Shown: positions 32,923 to 42,971, numbered from the stretch's first letter. The stretch: DNA of 64,000 nucleotides from Bacteroidota bacterium (GCA_016124735.1 WGMZ01000002.1:1-64000); one strand, 5' to 3'. Made by a program: numbers and translations. The notes: generated by a model not told the origin, from the letters alone.

Positions 32923-35900
32923 ATGAGAGTCTGGATTTTTGTTCTGTTGATGTTGAGCATAACAGCTTGTAGTGGCCAGTGGGTGGAGTCTTTTGATGGA
33001 AGCGGCTCTGTGGACGGGTCCATTTGGTCTGGCGACACGAGTGAGTGGCAAATCGAGGGTGGTTTTTTACGGAGCAACGGAACCCCGGTTAGTGGCACAT
33101 GCCTTATGTTGAGCAGAAGTGCCGCTTTGCGCGACAGTTTTGAACTGCAGATAGGACTCAACCTGAAATTGGCAACGTCGACAAACAACTATCTGGATTT
33201 GTTTTTGGGAGATGGGGGTTTTGGATGGAAAATTCAAATAGGAGGTCGCTACGATAATGTAACGATGTACCGTGTTTTGAATGGAGTGGAGACAGAGATT
33301 TTTACCGGACCGGATAAAATGATCCAGTCTTCCTCATCCAATCCCCTGATCCTTAAAATGCTACAAACTGACGACTCATGCAGAATCTGGTATAATTTAA
33401 AGGGCGATAGTTCCATATTCTTCCCACTGGGAAGCGTGGCCTCAAGTAAAATTAAGCTGGATTCATTTGCCTTGCGAGCCTGCTACTCCTCTTCGAATGC
33501 GCATTCTTTTTGGATAGACTTTATACGATTATCCTATCCAGTTCATGACCTTATTCCTCCCCGGGTGAAGCGAATCTCCAGTATAGATACCACGGCGTTT
33601 GAAATCATCTTTAGTGAAGGCATGGATACCAATTATGGAAAGCTAAAAGTAGCAGGAATCCCGGCATTATCCATTCAGTGGTCTGAGTCAAACCAATTGA
33701 TTTATCCCGAATACCGGAATAATGCTCTTGTCTTTTCATTGCAGGGTTTTCGGGATGTGGCAGGCAACATATTGGCAGACACGAACATTTTTGTTGCCCC
33801 CATTTTGCGGGAGCCGCATTTGCTGCAAATAACAGAGTTTATGCGCGACCCCACGCCGGGGCAGTCGCTGCCCGAGGTAGAGTGGCTGGAAATTGGCAAT
33901 TTCTCCCATTATCCTATCGATATGAGTGACCTGTGTTTGAGCGACCCAGGCGGAATTTATCCTTGTGGTTTTGGAACACTTGATTCGGGGCACTATTTAA
34001 TTTTGACAGCGAAAGGTAATTGTTCCTTACTGGAACAATATGGTGACTGTTCAGAGGCAGGCATTCCTTCCAGTTTTCTCAACAATGGAGGAGATGATAT
34101 TTCATTGCTGAACAGGCTGGGAGATACCTTAGATGTGATTCACTACAGCAGCAACTGGAGTCTTTCGGAAGGAGGCTTTTCAATGGAGAAAATGGAACTG
34201 TTTAGCCTTTGCCCGAAACCGGAACAAAACTTTCTCCCCACCCTGGAAAAAAAGGGAGGAACCCCGGGCAGGCAGAATTCACGGTTTGGAGGATGGAGCG
34301 ATAGCCTTCCGCCGGAACTTTTATCCTGCTTTTGCGTGGATGGGAAACGATTTCATTTATTCTTCAGTGAAGAGCTTTTTGGACAGGCTTCCATGTCGTT
34401 TTTAGGGAAAGCATACCCATTGTTGAGCAAGGGACTATACTATCAGGTGAATCTGGATACTACGATCATTAAAGATGCCCAAAGGGAATACCTCATCAAG
34501 CTTTATGGGGTGCGCGACTGCTCAGGAAATCATGGTGTCGATAGCAATATTACATTCCGCTATGCAGATGGTCGTGTGCCCGAATTTGGCAGCCTGATGA
34601 TAAGTGAGGTGTTTTGGGAAACACTTGCGGGCCAAAAGCCTTTCATTGAACTCTACAACAGGAGCAGTGAGGCGTTGTTACTCACTGGAATGCAATTGAG
34701 AATTGACCAAAACACTTACCCATTGGGCGGGGGCATTCTTTATCCGGGCCAACTGGCATTGCTGTTGGAACCAGGAGATATGGATTTGTTTCATGCCAAC
34801 CTGAAACTTGAACTTGGCAAGAAGATGATTTTTTCAGACCGTGGCGTAATTGAATTATTTCACCCTACTACTGGACGGATCGATCGCTTGAACTACCGGC
34901 ATCAAAAATACGGGAAGTACTGGCTGGAGCAGGATGGCTTCAGCATGGAGAGAAAGGACAGCAACTTGCTTTGCTCGTCTGTTGAATCGTGGGCTCCATC
35001 ATCTAAAACCGGAGGAAGTCCGGGGCTATTTGCAAAAAAGGTTTTTCTGAAACCACGGGAAGAGCTTAAAATGCATGAGGCCTGGATGGATAATCAGTAT
35101 CGATTGGTTTTATGTTTTGATGCTGCCATCTCAAATGAGGGCATATTCATCGAGCAAAATGAAGCCGGTACCGGCAAAATACTCTTAGAACAACTCAGCG
35201 ATCAGACAGCCAGAAGCATCGCATCATTGCAGATTCCGGAATTTCAGCGATTCAGAATTATTGAAGGCAAAGGATGCAACGGGGAGGAGCTTTCGACTTC
35301 CTGGCAAAGGGTATCCGGTTTTGGAAGTGAAAGAAAATTGGTCATCAATGAATTAATGTTCGACCCGGTGGCGAATCGTTCGGAATTTGTGGAGCTTTTC
35401 AATAACAGCGATTCGGCCGTTAACCTGAAGGGGGTGTATCTGGGCAATTGCAAGGAAAATGGACTACCCGGCTCTTTCGCCCTTTTGAGCGACACCATAT
35501 TTTATATGGGACCGCATGCATATTTGGTATTGAGCACTCCAACCCATCAACTGGACCGCTATTATCCCGTTGAAGAGCGGCAAATAGTTGGACTCGATGC
35601 CTTTCCTGGTTACCGAAACTCCGGTGCTTGTGTGCTATTGTGCGACAGTGCTTTAAATATGATTGATTCTTTCTTCTACAGCCCTTCCATGCATGCAAGC
35701 GCTGTGCTAGATACCAGGGGAGTGAGCCTGGAGCGCATTGACCCAAATTACAGGGGCCCGCAAAGTGCCAATTGGACTTCTTCTTCCCAGGAATTCAACT
35801 ATGCCAGTCCGGGCAGGAAAAATTCGGAAAACAGGGAGGGTTGGTCCAATAAAAAAGAACATTGGTCCTTGGCTTCCGAAAGTTTTTCTCCCGATGGAGA

Positions 35901-36174
35901 TGGCTTTGAGGATTTCGCAATTCTCAGTTATTCGGGTCTGCAGGCAGGTACATTGGTAGACATTGCCGTGTATACGGTTTCCGGAAGCCTCATGTATTCC
36001 TGGGAAAGCAATTCTCTGGCAGGAGTGGAAGGGAGGTATAAATGGGATGGCCGGAATGCCTATGGCATACTCGTTCCTGATGGGCCGGTATTGATATTGA
36101 TTTCGTATACGGAACCCGGCAAGGCCACAAAACACCAGCGGTTTATTTTGGTTAAAGCATCGTTTAACCCCTAA
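32923..36174 (+). CDS. Large surface protein with three lamin-tail domains
   Basis: A 1083-residue exported protein. The N-terminal hydrophobic segment ends SITACSGQW, so it could be cleaved as a lipoprotein or by signal peptidase I. Three lamin-tail (LTD) domains are recognised by the pattern near residues 316 (EVEWLEIGNFSHYPIDM), 572 (FIELYNRSSEALLLTG) and 819 (SEFVELFNNSDSAVNLKG), separated by Ig-like stretches (VKRISSIDTTAFEIIFSEGMD). The C-terminus (about 985-1083) is a FlgD-like module with FSPDGDGFEDFAILSY and YKWDGRNAYGILVPDG. Proteins of this type in Bacteroidota are often secreted, sometimes through T9SS; a standard type A or B sorting domain is not obvious. Role in adhesion or matrix is inferred. 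Its stop overlaps the convergent T9SS cargo gene by 4 nt. Confidence 0.75.
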   Translation: MRVWIFVLLMLSITACSGQWVESFDGSGSVDGSIWSGDTSEWQIEGGFLRSNGTPVSGTCLMLSRSAALRDSFELQIGLNLKLATSTNNYLDLFLGDGGFGWKIQIGGRYDNVTMYRVLNGVETEIFTGPDKMIQSSSSNPLILKMLQTDDSCRIWYNLKGDSSIFFPLGSVASSKIKLDSFALRACYSSSNAHSFWIDFIRLSYPVHDLIPPRVKRISSIDTTAFEIIFSEGMDTNYGKLKVAGIPALSIQWSESNQLIYPEYRNNALVFSLQGFRDVAGNILADTNIFVAPILREPHLLQITEFMRDPTPGQSLPEVEWLEIGNFSHYPIDMSDLCLSDPGGIYPCGFGTLDSGHYLILTAKGNCSLLEQYGDCSEAGIPSSFLNNGGDDISLLNRLGDTLDVIHYSSNWSLSEGGFSMEKMELFSLCPKPEQNFLPTLEKKGGTPGRQNSRFGGWSDSLPPELLSCFCVDGKRFHLFFSEELFGQASMSFLGKAYPLLSKGLYYQVNLDTTIIKDAQREYLIKLYGVRDCSGNHGVDSNITFRYADGRVPEFGSLMISEVFWETLAGQKPFIELYNRSSEALLLTGMQLRIDQNTYPLGGGILYPGQLALLLEPGDMDLFHANLKLELGKKMIFSDRGVIELFHPTTGRIDRLNYRHQKYGKYWLEQDGFSMERKDSNLLCSSVESWAPSSKTGGSPGLFAKKVFLKPREELKMHEAWMDNQYRLVLCFDAAISNEGIFIEQNEAGTGKILLEQLSDQTARSIASLQIPEFQRFRIIEGKGCNGEELSTSWQRVSGFGSERKLVINELMFDPVANRSEFVELFNNSDSAVNLKGVYLGNCKENGLPGSFALLSDTIFYMGPHAYLVLSTPTHQLDRYYPVEERQIVGLDAFPGYRNSGACVLLCDSALNMIDSFFYSPSMHASAVLDTRGVSLERIDPNYRGPQSANWTSSSQEFNYASPGRKNSENREGWSNKKEHWSLASESFSPDGDGFEDFAILSYSGLQAGTLVDIAVYTVSGSLMYSWESNSLAGVEGRYKWDGRNAYGILVPDGPVLILISYTEPGKATKHQRFILVKASFNP

Positions 36175-37685
36175 TGTCGTACCTCGAATTTCCGGGTGAG
36201 TATCCCCTCCTGACTTTCTACATGAAGAATGTAAATGCCAGATGGCAAAGCATAGGTATCAATTACTGAATCATCCGGCACCAGGAATTTATTTAGAATC
36301 AGTTGTCCCCGAATGTCGTAAACAGAGGCCATCGCATTCCCTTGTTTAAGATTTACCTGCATTGACCTGTCGGCTGGAACCGGATAGATATTTATATCGT
36401 TAGATACGATTGATTCGGCTCCGGTAATATTACCGGCAATGAATTCTATTTCGAATGGAGTTACAGCGTAATAGTCTGTGCCGCTTAATTTGGCGATGAC
36501 ACTCCACATCAATGTGACGCGGAACCAATTCGGGTAAACAGAATCCAAAGCGTGGTCAATCATTCCGTAGGTCAGATTAATGGCCGTGTCTGCGCCGTTT
36601 CCGGATGAAATCCATTTTTGAAGAGGATGATAGAAAAGCGGCGAAGCACCCAAAGAGTCCATCACGAGAAAATAGGTTCCACTGCTTGCCTTTGGGGTAT
36701 AAGAGGAATTCCATTTAAAATTAAGCTGGGTGGAAGCTTTTCCGGCAAGTGTCACGGTTGCTTGATCACTCGGGTTGATGAGGGAGAATGGAAAGTTCTC
36801 GTTATCCAGTAATTGACGTTTTAAGGTAATGGACCCGGTTTCAATACTTTCCTCAACGGAATATTGAGAGCCGGTGTTGCCATAGGCTCTAACTTTCCAA
36901 TAGATAGTCTTGGTCCCGTTAAAGGGAATATGGCAGTCTTTCAGCAACTGTGAAAATACATTATAAATTACAAAGCTTGAGCTGTCATGTTTGTTTGTGG
37001 TGGTACTAAAATAAGGAGTGGAAAAATTTCCATCTATCGTATCTATCATCAGGTCGTAAGTGGCAGAATCGCAGCCGCCTCCCGGACAATAGGCGGCGGT
37101 CCAGCTAAAGTCTATGGTGCTGTTTGGATCCCCTGAAATAGTCAGGTTTGCCGAGGGAAGCGGCAATTTCAAATGAACAGGCACATATTCATCATCAAAT
37201 TGTCCTCTAACGAAGATGATTTCAAAATAACTAGTCGATTTTTTAAACTCATAAGCAGGTCCGGGCGACACAGCAACAAGATTTACCTGCCACAAGAGCT
37301 TCAGGGTATCACCTATCGCAAAATCATGTCCGTATATTTTTTGAGAAATTCCGTTGAGAAAGCTGGCCCACTGAGCACCCGTAAGGTGCAGGGAGCTATC
37401 TTTGAAAGAGCTGCTGTAATTTAATGGGGTAATGACATCAACCGAACCGCTCATGTTACCTCCCAAAGAATCGAAAAATAAGCTGTATTGATAGTTGACA
37501 AAAGAAGGCGCATTGGAAACCTTTCCGCTGCTCCAGATAAGCGGGTAATCCGCCGAGGAATTGCCCTTTAATGCGATGATACTTTGGTTAGAAGGACTGA
37601 TAAGGTCATAATCCTTGGTATATTGCGCTTGCAACAGGTTGCAAAAAAACAGTCCGAGGCTAAGAGCGATAAAATGCTTTTTCAT
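36171..37685 (-). CDS. T9SS cargo protein with SusE-like repeats
   Basis: A 504-residue secreted protein: signal peptide MKKHFIALSLGLFFCNLLQAQ, three similar beta domains beginning near residues 28 (LISPSNQSIIALKG), 175 (LPSANLTISGDPNSTIDFSW) and 295 (INPSDQATVTLAGKAST), reminiscent of SusE repeats, and a C-terminal type A sorting domain of about 75 residues (INIYPVPADRSMQVN, SVYDIRGQLI, LPSGIYILHVES). The sorting domain means export through the type IX system and anchoring or release at the surface. It is strong evidence that the organism has a T9SS. The start at 37685 is chosen over 37709 by the signal peptide and by TAAATTCG at 37695-37702. Confidence 0.85.
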   Translation of the reverse strand: MKKHFIALSLGLFFCNLLQAQYTKDYDLISPSNQSIIALKGNSSADYPLIWSSGKVSNAPSFVNYQYSLFFDSLGGNMSGSVDVITPLNYSSSFKDSSLHLTGAQWASFLNGISQKIYGHDFAIGDTLKLLWQVNLVAVSPGPAYEFKKSTSYFEIIFVRGQFDDEYVPVHLKLPLPSANLTISGDPNSTIDFSWTAAYCPGGGCDSATYDLMIDTIDGNFSTPYFSTTTNKHDSSSFVIYNVFSQLLKDCHIPFNGTKTIYWKVRAYGNTGSQYSVEESIETGSITLKRQLLDNENFPFSLINPSDQATVTLAGKASTQLNFKWNSSYTPKASSGTYFLVMDSLGASPLFYHPLQKWISSGNGADTAINLTYGMIDHALDSVYPNWFRVTLMWSVIAKLSGTDYYAVTPFEIEFIAGNITGAESIVSNDINIYPVPADRSMQVNLKQGNAMASVYDIRGQLILNKFLVPDDSVIDTYALPSGIYILHVESQEGILTRKFEVRH

Positions 37686-37694
37686 AAGAGGAAT

Positions 37695-37702
37695 CGAATT
37701 TA
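37695..37702 (-). promoter_or_regulatory. -7-like element of the T9SS cargo gene (TAAATTCG)
   Basis: One mismatch to TAnnTTTG, ending 9 nt before the ATG on the minus strand. Confidence 0.4.
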
Positions 37703-37737
37703 GAAACAATTATTTAGAAAATAATTTTATCCTCTTA

Positions 37738-37767
37738 TTGTGAATTTCCTCTGAACTGCTACCTTTG
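37738..37767 (+). promoter_or_regulatory. Promoter of rpmH
   Basis: TTG (37738-37740), a 19-nt spacer and TACCTTTG (37760-37767) form a near-ideal Bacteroidota -33/-7 promoter, 27 nt before the rpmH ATG. It probably drives rpmH and rnpA together. Confidence 0.75.
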
Positions 37768-37794
37768 CAGTCCTTTAAAATTTTCGGCTAAGTC

Positions 37795-37953
37795 ATGAAA
37801 AGAACATTTCAGCCTTCACAAAGAAAGAGAAGAAATAAACACGGATTCAGAGAGCGTATGGCATCTGCTAATGGCAGAAAAGTATTGGCAAGACGCAGAG
37901 CAAGAGGAAGAAAGAAACTTTCTGTTTCAGGCGAAGGGCGCCATAAGCGCTAA
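37795..37953 (+). CDS. rpmH: 50S ribosomal protein L34
   Basis: A 52-residue, highly basic protein starting [20 protein letters not shown] and ending with a GRHKR-type tail, the L34 sequence with the usual RARGRKKLS segment. It is too short to appear in a normal long-ORF listing. It lies 32 nt before rnpA, the conserved order in nearly all bacteria, and behind the strong promoter at 37738-37767. Confidence 0.97.
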   Translation: MKRTFQPSQRKRRNKHGFRERMASANGRKVLARRRARGRKKLSVSGEGRHKR

Positions 37954-37985
37954 TCGTTTCCTTCTTTTTTGCTAATTTTATATAC

Positions 37986-38375
37986 GTGGACCGCAGGTTC
38001 TTTTTCCGTAAAGAGGAACGGCTGTCGGGCTTAAAGCCCGTGCAGAGGCTCTTTACCGAAAAAACCGGGTCCATTTTTATTTATCCGCTCCGGGTAAATT
38101 TTTTATTGCATCAGGATGAGGATGCCCCTCCTTTGAGGGTGTTATTGCTTGCGTCAAAGAAAAGGTTTCGACGGGCCAATGTAAGAAACCGTGTTAAAAG
38201 GGTTCTTCGGGAGGTTTATCGAAAAAACAGCCATGATTTGCGCGAAGCTTTAACTTCGAAAAACAAGAAAATAGACCTTTCAATCTCCTTCGTTGGAGAA
38301 AAAGATATGGGTTCCCATGAAGTGGAACAGATTTTTCTTAGTATCGCAGAGCGGTTGATGAAGTCGCTCGACTGA
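37986..38375 (+). CDS. rnpA: Ribonuclease P protein component
   Basis: Protein subunit of RNase P, which removes 5' leaders from pre-tRNA. A 129-residue protein with the signature RRANVRNRVKRVLRE (near residue 62) and an N-terminal RLSGLKPVQRLFTEK segment. It starts with GTG. The position behind rpmH and before an S41 peptidase gene is the arrangement common in Bacteroidota. The RNA subunit gene is not in the window. Confidence 0.95.
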   Translation: MDRRFFFRKEERLSGLKPVQRLFTEKTGSIFIYPLRVNFLLHQDEDAPPLRVLLLASKKRFRRANVRNRVKRVLREVYRKNSHDLREALTSKNKKIDLSISFVGEKDMGSHEVEQIFLSIAERLMKSLD

Positions 38376-38402
38376 TCATCCACTCAATTCAATAACAAAA
38401 AT

Positions 38403-40055
38403 ATGAAGAAGCTTAGCCGCCGTGGCCGGAACATACTCGTAGGATTAACGATTATTGGAGCCGGTGCAGGGTCCTTGTCTTTTGTAGATGAGTACTTCGA
38501 AATTTCCAAGAACCTGGACATTTTTACCAGCATTTATAAAGAGGTTCATACCTATTATGTAGATGATGTCGAACCGGGTAAATTAATGAGAACCGGCATC
38601 GATGCCATGCTCAGCTCCCTTGACCCGTATACCAATTATTATTCTGAAGCCGAAACAGAAGACTATCGTTTTCAAATAACTGGCCAGTACGGTGGAATTG
38701 GTGCCGTGATTTCGGTTAAAGGAGATTATGTCATTATCAACGAGCCTTATTTTGGTTCTCCTGCAGCAAAAGCAGATCTCCGCGCCGGAGATGAACTGAT
38801 TGAAGCAGCGGGTCAATCGCTCAAGGGCTTGAAGACAGATGAAGTCAGCAAAATCTTAAAAGGCTCTCCCGGCACAGAGGTGAAGGTTAAAATTCGCCGC
38901 AATGGTGTTGAAATGGACAAAGTGCTCACCCGCGAGCAGATTCATGTAAAGAATGTTCCATATTTTGGGATGATCAATGAAAATATGGGGTATATCCGCT
39001 TGCAGGGATTTACTTCAGGTGCGGGAGACGAAGTGAAAGATGCACTGATTGAACTTAAGAAAAACAGCAATTTAAAAGGAGTGGTGCTCGACTTGCGCGG
39101 AAATCCCGGAGGACTCCTGCATGAGGCCATTAATGTGGTGAATGTATTTGTAGACAGAAACCAATTGGTGGTTTCCACAAAAGGAAAAGTGACGGAATTG
39201 AACCGTGAATACAAGACGCTGAATAGTCCGGTAGATACAAAAATTCCTCTGGTTGTTTTGGCCAACAGCCGATCTGCCTCAGCATCTGAAATTGTATCTG
39301 GCACCATTCAGGATTTGGATCGGGGCGTAGTACTCGGTCAGCGTACTTTCGGAAAAGGACTTGTTCAAACAACACGTCCCTTGAAATATGGAACACAGCT
39401 GAAAATCACCACCCAGAAATACTATACCCCCAGCGGTCGTTGTATTCAGGCTCTGGATTATTCGAATAGAAATGAGGACGGTTCCGTTGGGACCATTCCC
39501 GATTCACTGAAAAAAGCGTTCAAAACCCGCAATGGCAGAACTGTTTACGATGGGGGAGGAATTGAACCGGATGTTCCTGTGAAAGCAGATCGACTAAGCA
39601 ATATTGCCATCAGCCTGCTTCGTAAGCAGCTGGTATTTGACTTCGCTGTCCATTACAGAAACGAACACAACAGCATTGTTGATGCCCGCGATTTTAGAAT
39701 GTCGGAGCAGGACTGGAATGACTTTTTGGATTTTATCAAAGACAAAGATTACGCATACCAGACGGAAACAGAAAAGGAATTGGAGCAAACGGCAGAAAAG
39801 GCCAAAGCAGAAGGTTATTTTGAAGCCATTGAACCAAATTATACTAAAATGCTTGAAGCCTTGAATCACGATAAAAAAGCGGATGTGGTGAAGAACAGAA
39901 AAGAAATTCAGGGGCTTTTGGAAGAGGAAATTGCACGAGTTTATTATTTGCAACCCGGACGATTTGAAATTGCCTTTACGCACGACGATGAAATAGCGGA
40001 TGCAGTAAGCGTATTAAATGAACCTCAAAAAATGACTGAGCTCCTTAAACCATAA
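38403..40055 (+). CDS. S41-family C-terminal processing peptidase
   Basis: A 550-residue CtpA/Prc-like serine protease. An N-terminal hydrophobic anchor covers about residues 10-28, a PDZ domain about 95-180 (GIGAVISVKGDYVIINEP, ADLRAGDELIEAAG), and the catalytic core has the Ser in NSRSASASEIVSG (near 290) and the Lys in FGKGLVQTT (near 318). Such proteases trim or degrade periplasmic proteins by their C-termini. The last 150 residues are a charged helical extension also seen in Bacteroidota relatives. It starts 27 nt after rnpA and may be co-transcribed. Confidence 0.92.
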   Translation: MKKLSRRGRNILVGLTIIGAGAGSLSFVDEYFEISKNLDIFTSIYKEVHTYYVDDVEPGKLMRTGIDAMLSSLDPYTNYYSEAETEDYRFQITGQYGGIGAVISVKGDYVIINEPYFGSPAAKADLRAGDELIEAAGQSLKGLKTDEVSKILKGSPGTEVKVKIRRNGVEMDKVLTREQIHVKNVPYFGMINENMGYIRLQGFTSGAGDEVKDALIELKKNSNLKGVVLDLRGNPGGLLHEAINVVNVFVDRNQLVVSTKGKVTELNREYKTLNSPVDTKIPLVVLANSRSASASEIVSGTIQDLDRGVVLGQRTFGKGLVQTTRPLKYGTQLKITTQKYYTPSGRCIQALDYSNRNEDGSVGTIPDSLKKAFKTRNGRTVYDGGGIEPDVPVKADRLSNIAISLLRKQLVFDFAVHYRNEHNSIVDARDFRMSEQDWNDFLDFIKDKDYAYQTETEKELEQTAEKAKAEGYFEAIEPNYTKMLEALNHDKKADVVKNRKEIQGLLEEEIARVYYLQPGRFEIAFTHDDEIADAVSVLNEPQKMTELLKP

Positions 40056-40091
40056 TAGCTTTCGGGCTTTAGGTTCGGAGCATTGCCGCAT

Positions 40092-40913
40092 ATGCCTGAA
40101 ATATTGGATATCGTCCTTCTTCTTTTTGCCGGTGCTTTCGGAGGCTTTCTCTCTGGAATTTTAGGTGTCGGAGGGGGAATCATCTTCATTCCAATTCTTG
40201 ATTTGGTGCTGAAACAGTACGGAATAGAGATGGAAGTAGTGAAATTCATCCTGGCCAATTCACTTACCGTGATCATATTCACTGGTGCTTTTAACTCGTA
40301 CAGACAGTACAAAGCCGGTAACTTTTTCCCACGCTATATTTTTGCGACGGCTGGTCCCGGGGTTCTGAGTGCTTTGATGTCTTCATGGCTTATAACCCTC
40401 GGCGATTGGTATAGAAAAGATACATTCAATCTGGTTTTTGCCATTGTTCTGATCCCGGCAATCGTTCGAATGTTATCGACCCGAAAGGAAATGGAAATTC
40501 AGGAACCACGCATTTCCTTGCGAAAGTTTTCGATTGTGGGAGCTGTCACGGGAGTATTTTCTGCATTCAGCGGTTTGGGAGGAGGCGTTATCATGATTCC
40601 TTCTTTCGTCAATCTCTTGAAATTGGAAATGAAAAAGGCCGTCAGCATTTCTGCCGGGGTGACGCCATTTTTCGCGCTTCCGGCCGCATTCTACTATATG
40701 TTCCTGGAGCCTGTTCAGCCAATTATTGCTGTGGAACACATGGGTTTTATTTTGTATCCTATTGTCACCCCGATGATCATCGGAGCCTTGATTACAGTAC
40801 CTTTTGGAGTGAGCACCGGACATAAGATGAAACCAAAAACCGCCAAGCTGATATTTTCCTTTTTCGTGATACTCGTTCTGGCAAAAATGTTCTGGGAATC
40901 GGTGTTAAAATGA
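40092..40913 (+). CDS. TauE/SafE-family anion exporter
   Basis: A 273-residue membrane protein with about eight membrane segments in two repeats, each marked by a Gly-rich motif: GGFLSGILGVGGGIIFIPIL near residue 20 and SAFSGLGGGVIMIPSF near 160. TauE/SafE proteins are thought to move sulfite, sulfoacetate or other sulfur-containing anions across the membrane. The nearby MBL/rhodanese gene, one gene downstream, makes a role in sulfite or thiosulfate handling plausible. The ATG at 40092 is preferred to the TTG at 40083. The stop overlaps the tsaB start by 4 nt. Confidence 0.85.
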   Translation: MPEILDIVLLLFAGAFGGFLSGILGVGGGIIFIPILDLVLKQYGIEMEVVKFILANSLTVIIFTGAFNSYRQYKAGNFFPRYIFATAGPGVLSALMSSWLITLGDWYRKDTFNLVFAIVLIPAIVRMLSTRKEMEIQEPRISLRKFSIVGAVTGVFSAFSGLGGGVIMIPSFVNLLKLEMKKAVSISAGVTPFFALPAAFYYMFLEPVQPIIAVEHMGFILYPIVTPMIIGALITVPFGVSTGHKMKPKTAKLIFSFFVILVLAKMFWESVLK

Positions 40914-41587
40914 CAAAGATTTTGGCCATAGAAAGTTCCGGGCCCGTGTGCTCAGCCGCCTGTTTTATGGACGGAAAGCTTGTGGATAGCCTGGAAGAAA
41001 AGAAAGTAAATACCCATGCAGAACTCCTGGCCGTTTTTTGCGACCGCCTGATTGAGACCAATGGAAAACCGGATGCAATTTCACTGAGTACCGGGCCGGG
41101 TTCCTATACCGGGTTAAGAATCGGGACTTCGCTGGCAAAGGGACTGGCCTTTGGATTTGGTATTCCTGTAATTGGATTATCGGAACTGGACTGCATGGCC
41201 GAGAGTTTTTTATTGGATCATGAAGAGTTTGATTTTGTCGTTCCCACAGTAGATGCGAGAAGGATGGAAGTGTACCAGCGGGTATATCAAAAAGGAGCGG
41301 AATCATCCGGAGATATTACACCGCTTATTGTTGATAAAAATGCCTGGTCGGAATTCGATGGAATGAAGGCCATTATTGGTGATGGAGCTGCAAAACTCGG
41401 GGATTTACTCGCCCACAGAAAAGACATTCTAATTTTTGATTCCATCCTCCCAAGTGCAAAGCACCAGCTTCAGCAAGCCTTTCGTAAATTTGCGAACAGA
41501 GAATTTTTAGATTTGGCTTATTTTGAGCCTTTTTACCTGAAAGAATTTATTGCATTAACCGCTAATAAACAGAAACATGCACGTTGA
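40910..41587 (+). CDS. tsaB: tRNA threonylcarbamoyladenosine biosynthesis protein TsaB
   Basis: Partner of TsaD in making t6A37 in ANN-decoding tRNAs. The 225-residue protein has the ASKHA-fold N-terminus ILAIESSGPVCSAA (residues 4-17) and the typical STGPGSYTGLRIG segment near residue 60. The C-terminal half is more variable, as usual. It overlaps the TauE gene by 4 nt and the MBL/rhodanese gene by 11 nt, so all three are translated from one message although the middle gene is unrelated to sulfur metabolism. Confidence 0.93.
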   Translation: MTKILAIESSGPVCSAACFMDGKLVDSLEEKKVNTHAELLAVFCDRLIETNGKPDAISLSTGPGSYTGLRIGTSLAKGLAFGFGIPVIGLSELDCMAESFLLDHEEFDFVVPTVDARRMEVYQRVYQKGAESSGDITPLIVDKNAWSEFDGMKAIIGDGAAKLGDLLAHRKDILIFDSILPSAKHQLQQAFRKFANREFLDLAYFEPFYLKEFIALTANKQKHAR

Positions 41588-42968
41588 ACAACTTTATACT
41601 AATTGCCTGGCCCAGGCCACCTATTATATCGAATCTGAAGGCGAGGCAGCGATCATCGACCCGCTGCGCGACACCGATGCCTATGTGCTAAAGGCGCAAG
41701 AACGCGGTGTGAAAATCAAGTATATCTTAGAAACCCATTTTCATGCAGATTTTGTATCAGGTCATTTGGATCTGGCGGCCAAAACAGGAGCTCAAATTGT
41801 TTATGGTCCCGGGGCATCCACAGAATACAAAAAATACGAAGCAAAGGATGGCGAAGTCCTGACATTGGGTAAGCTTACAATTGAGGTTTTACATACTCCA
41901 GGGCATACACCTGAATCCTCTTGCTATCTTTTGAAAGATGAAGAGGGAAAGGATTATTGCTTGTTCTCAGGCGACACGCTCTTCGTGGGCGACGTAGGTC
42001 GTCCGGATTTACTCGATGGCAAGATGACCAAGGAGGAACTTGCCTCCATGATGTATGACTCGCTCAACAATAAAATCAAGCCTTTAGAGGATTCAATCAT
42101 CTTGTACCCCGCACATGGCCCTGGCTCCTCCTGTGGAAAGAACCTCGGGCCGGAAACATATTCGACTATTGGTGCTCAAAAGGCAACGAACTATGCAATG
42201 CAGGACATGAGCCGCGAAGAATTTATTGCGCAGGTTACCGATGGAATTACCGCGCCACCAAAATATTTCTTTGAAGACGCGCGCCTGAATAAAGCCGGAT
42301 ATCAGAGCCTCGAAGAGGTAATCCGTGCCGGACAAAAACCTTTGTCCTTAAATGACTTCTCAGAATTGCGGGATGCTGGCATTCAGGTAGTCGATGTAAG
42401 AATTCCTGATGAATTTGAAATGGGCTTTATCCCGGGTTCAATGAATATCGGACTGAACGGACAATATGCTATTTGGGCGGGAACACTTCTTAACGTTCAC
42501 GATCCGCTGGTATTGGTTTGTCCGGAAGGAAAGGAAGAAGAAGCAGTAACCCGTTTGGCCCGCGTTGGTTTCGATTCAATCAAGGGCTATTTGCACGGTG
42601 GATTCAATTCCTGGAAAGAAGCAGGTAATGAGATCGACATGGTAATTTCGATTACTCCGGAAGAACTTCAATTGGATTATAAACACAGCGATATCACTGT
42701 TCTGGATGTGCGTAAGCCTGGCGAATGGGACACCTGCCACCTGGAAAATGCCGTTTTTGGAAGCTTACAGGATTTGGAAAAAACGATGGAAGAGCTGGAC
42801 AAAGACCAAACTTATTACGTGCATTGTGCCGGAGGATACCGCAGCATGATTGCCTGTAGCATGATGAAGGCGAAAGGCTTTGACAAAGTAAAAAATGTAT
42901 ACGGTGGATGGTCCAAAATCAAAGAGTTGGATTTGCCAAAAGTGATGCCTGCTAAACAAACTGCCTGA
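41577..42968 (+). CDS. Persulfide-dioxygenase-like MBL protein with two rhodanese domains
   Basis: A 463-residue cytosolic protein. The metallo-beta-lactamase domain (1-245) has ETHFHADFVSGHLDLA (near residue 52), HTPGHTPESSC, SGDTLFVGDVGRPDL and PAHGPGSSCG. Two rhodanese domains follow (about 262-355 and 365-455): the first with DVRIPDEFEMGFIPG and a VCPEGKEE loop, the second with VLDVRKPGEW and an active-site loop HCAGGYRS carrying the catalytic Cys. This architecture occurs in persulfide dioxygenase/sulfur transferase proteins that convert low-molecular-weight persulfides to sulfite and thiosulfate. The metal set reads HxHxDF rather than the usual HxHxDH, as in other Bacteroidota members I recall. 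Neighbouring TauE/SafE could export the sulfite. Confidence 0.85.
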   Translation: MHVEQLYTNCLAQATYYIESEGEAAIIDPLRDTDAYVLKAQERGVKIKYILETHFHADFVSGHLDLAAKTGAQIVYGPGASTEYKKYEAKDGEVLTLGKLTIEVLHTPGHTPESSCYLLKDEEGKDYCLFSGDTLFVGDVGRPDLLDGKMTKEELASMMYDSLNNKIKPLEDSIILYPAHGPGSSCGKNLGPETYSTIGAQKATNYAMQDMSREEFIAQVTDGITAPPKYFFEDARLNKAGYQSLEEVIRAGQKPLSLNDFSELRDAGIQVVDVRIPDEFEMGFIPGSMNIGLNGQYAIWAGTLLNVHDPLVLVCPEGKEEEAVTRLARVGFDSIKGYLHGGFNSWKEAGNEIDMVISITPEELQLDYKHSDITVLDVRKPGEWDTCHLENAVFGSLQDLEKTMEELDKDQTYYVHCAGGYRSMIACSMMKAKGFDKVKNVYGGWSKIKELDLPKVMPAKQTA

Positions 42969-42971
42969 TCG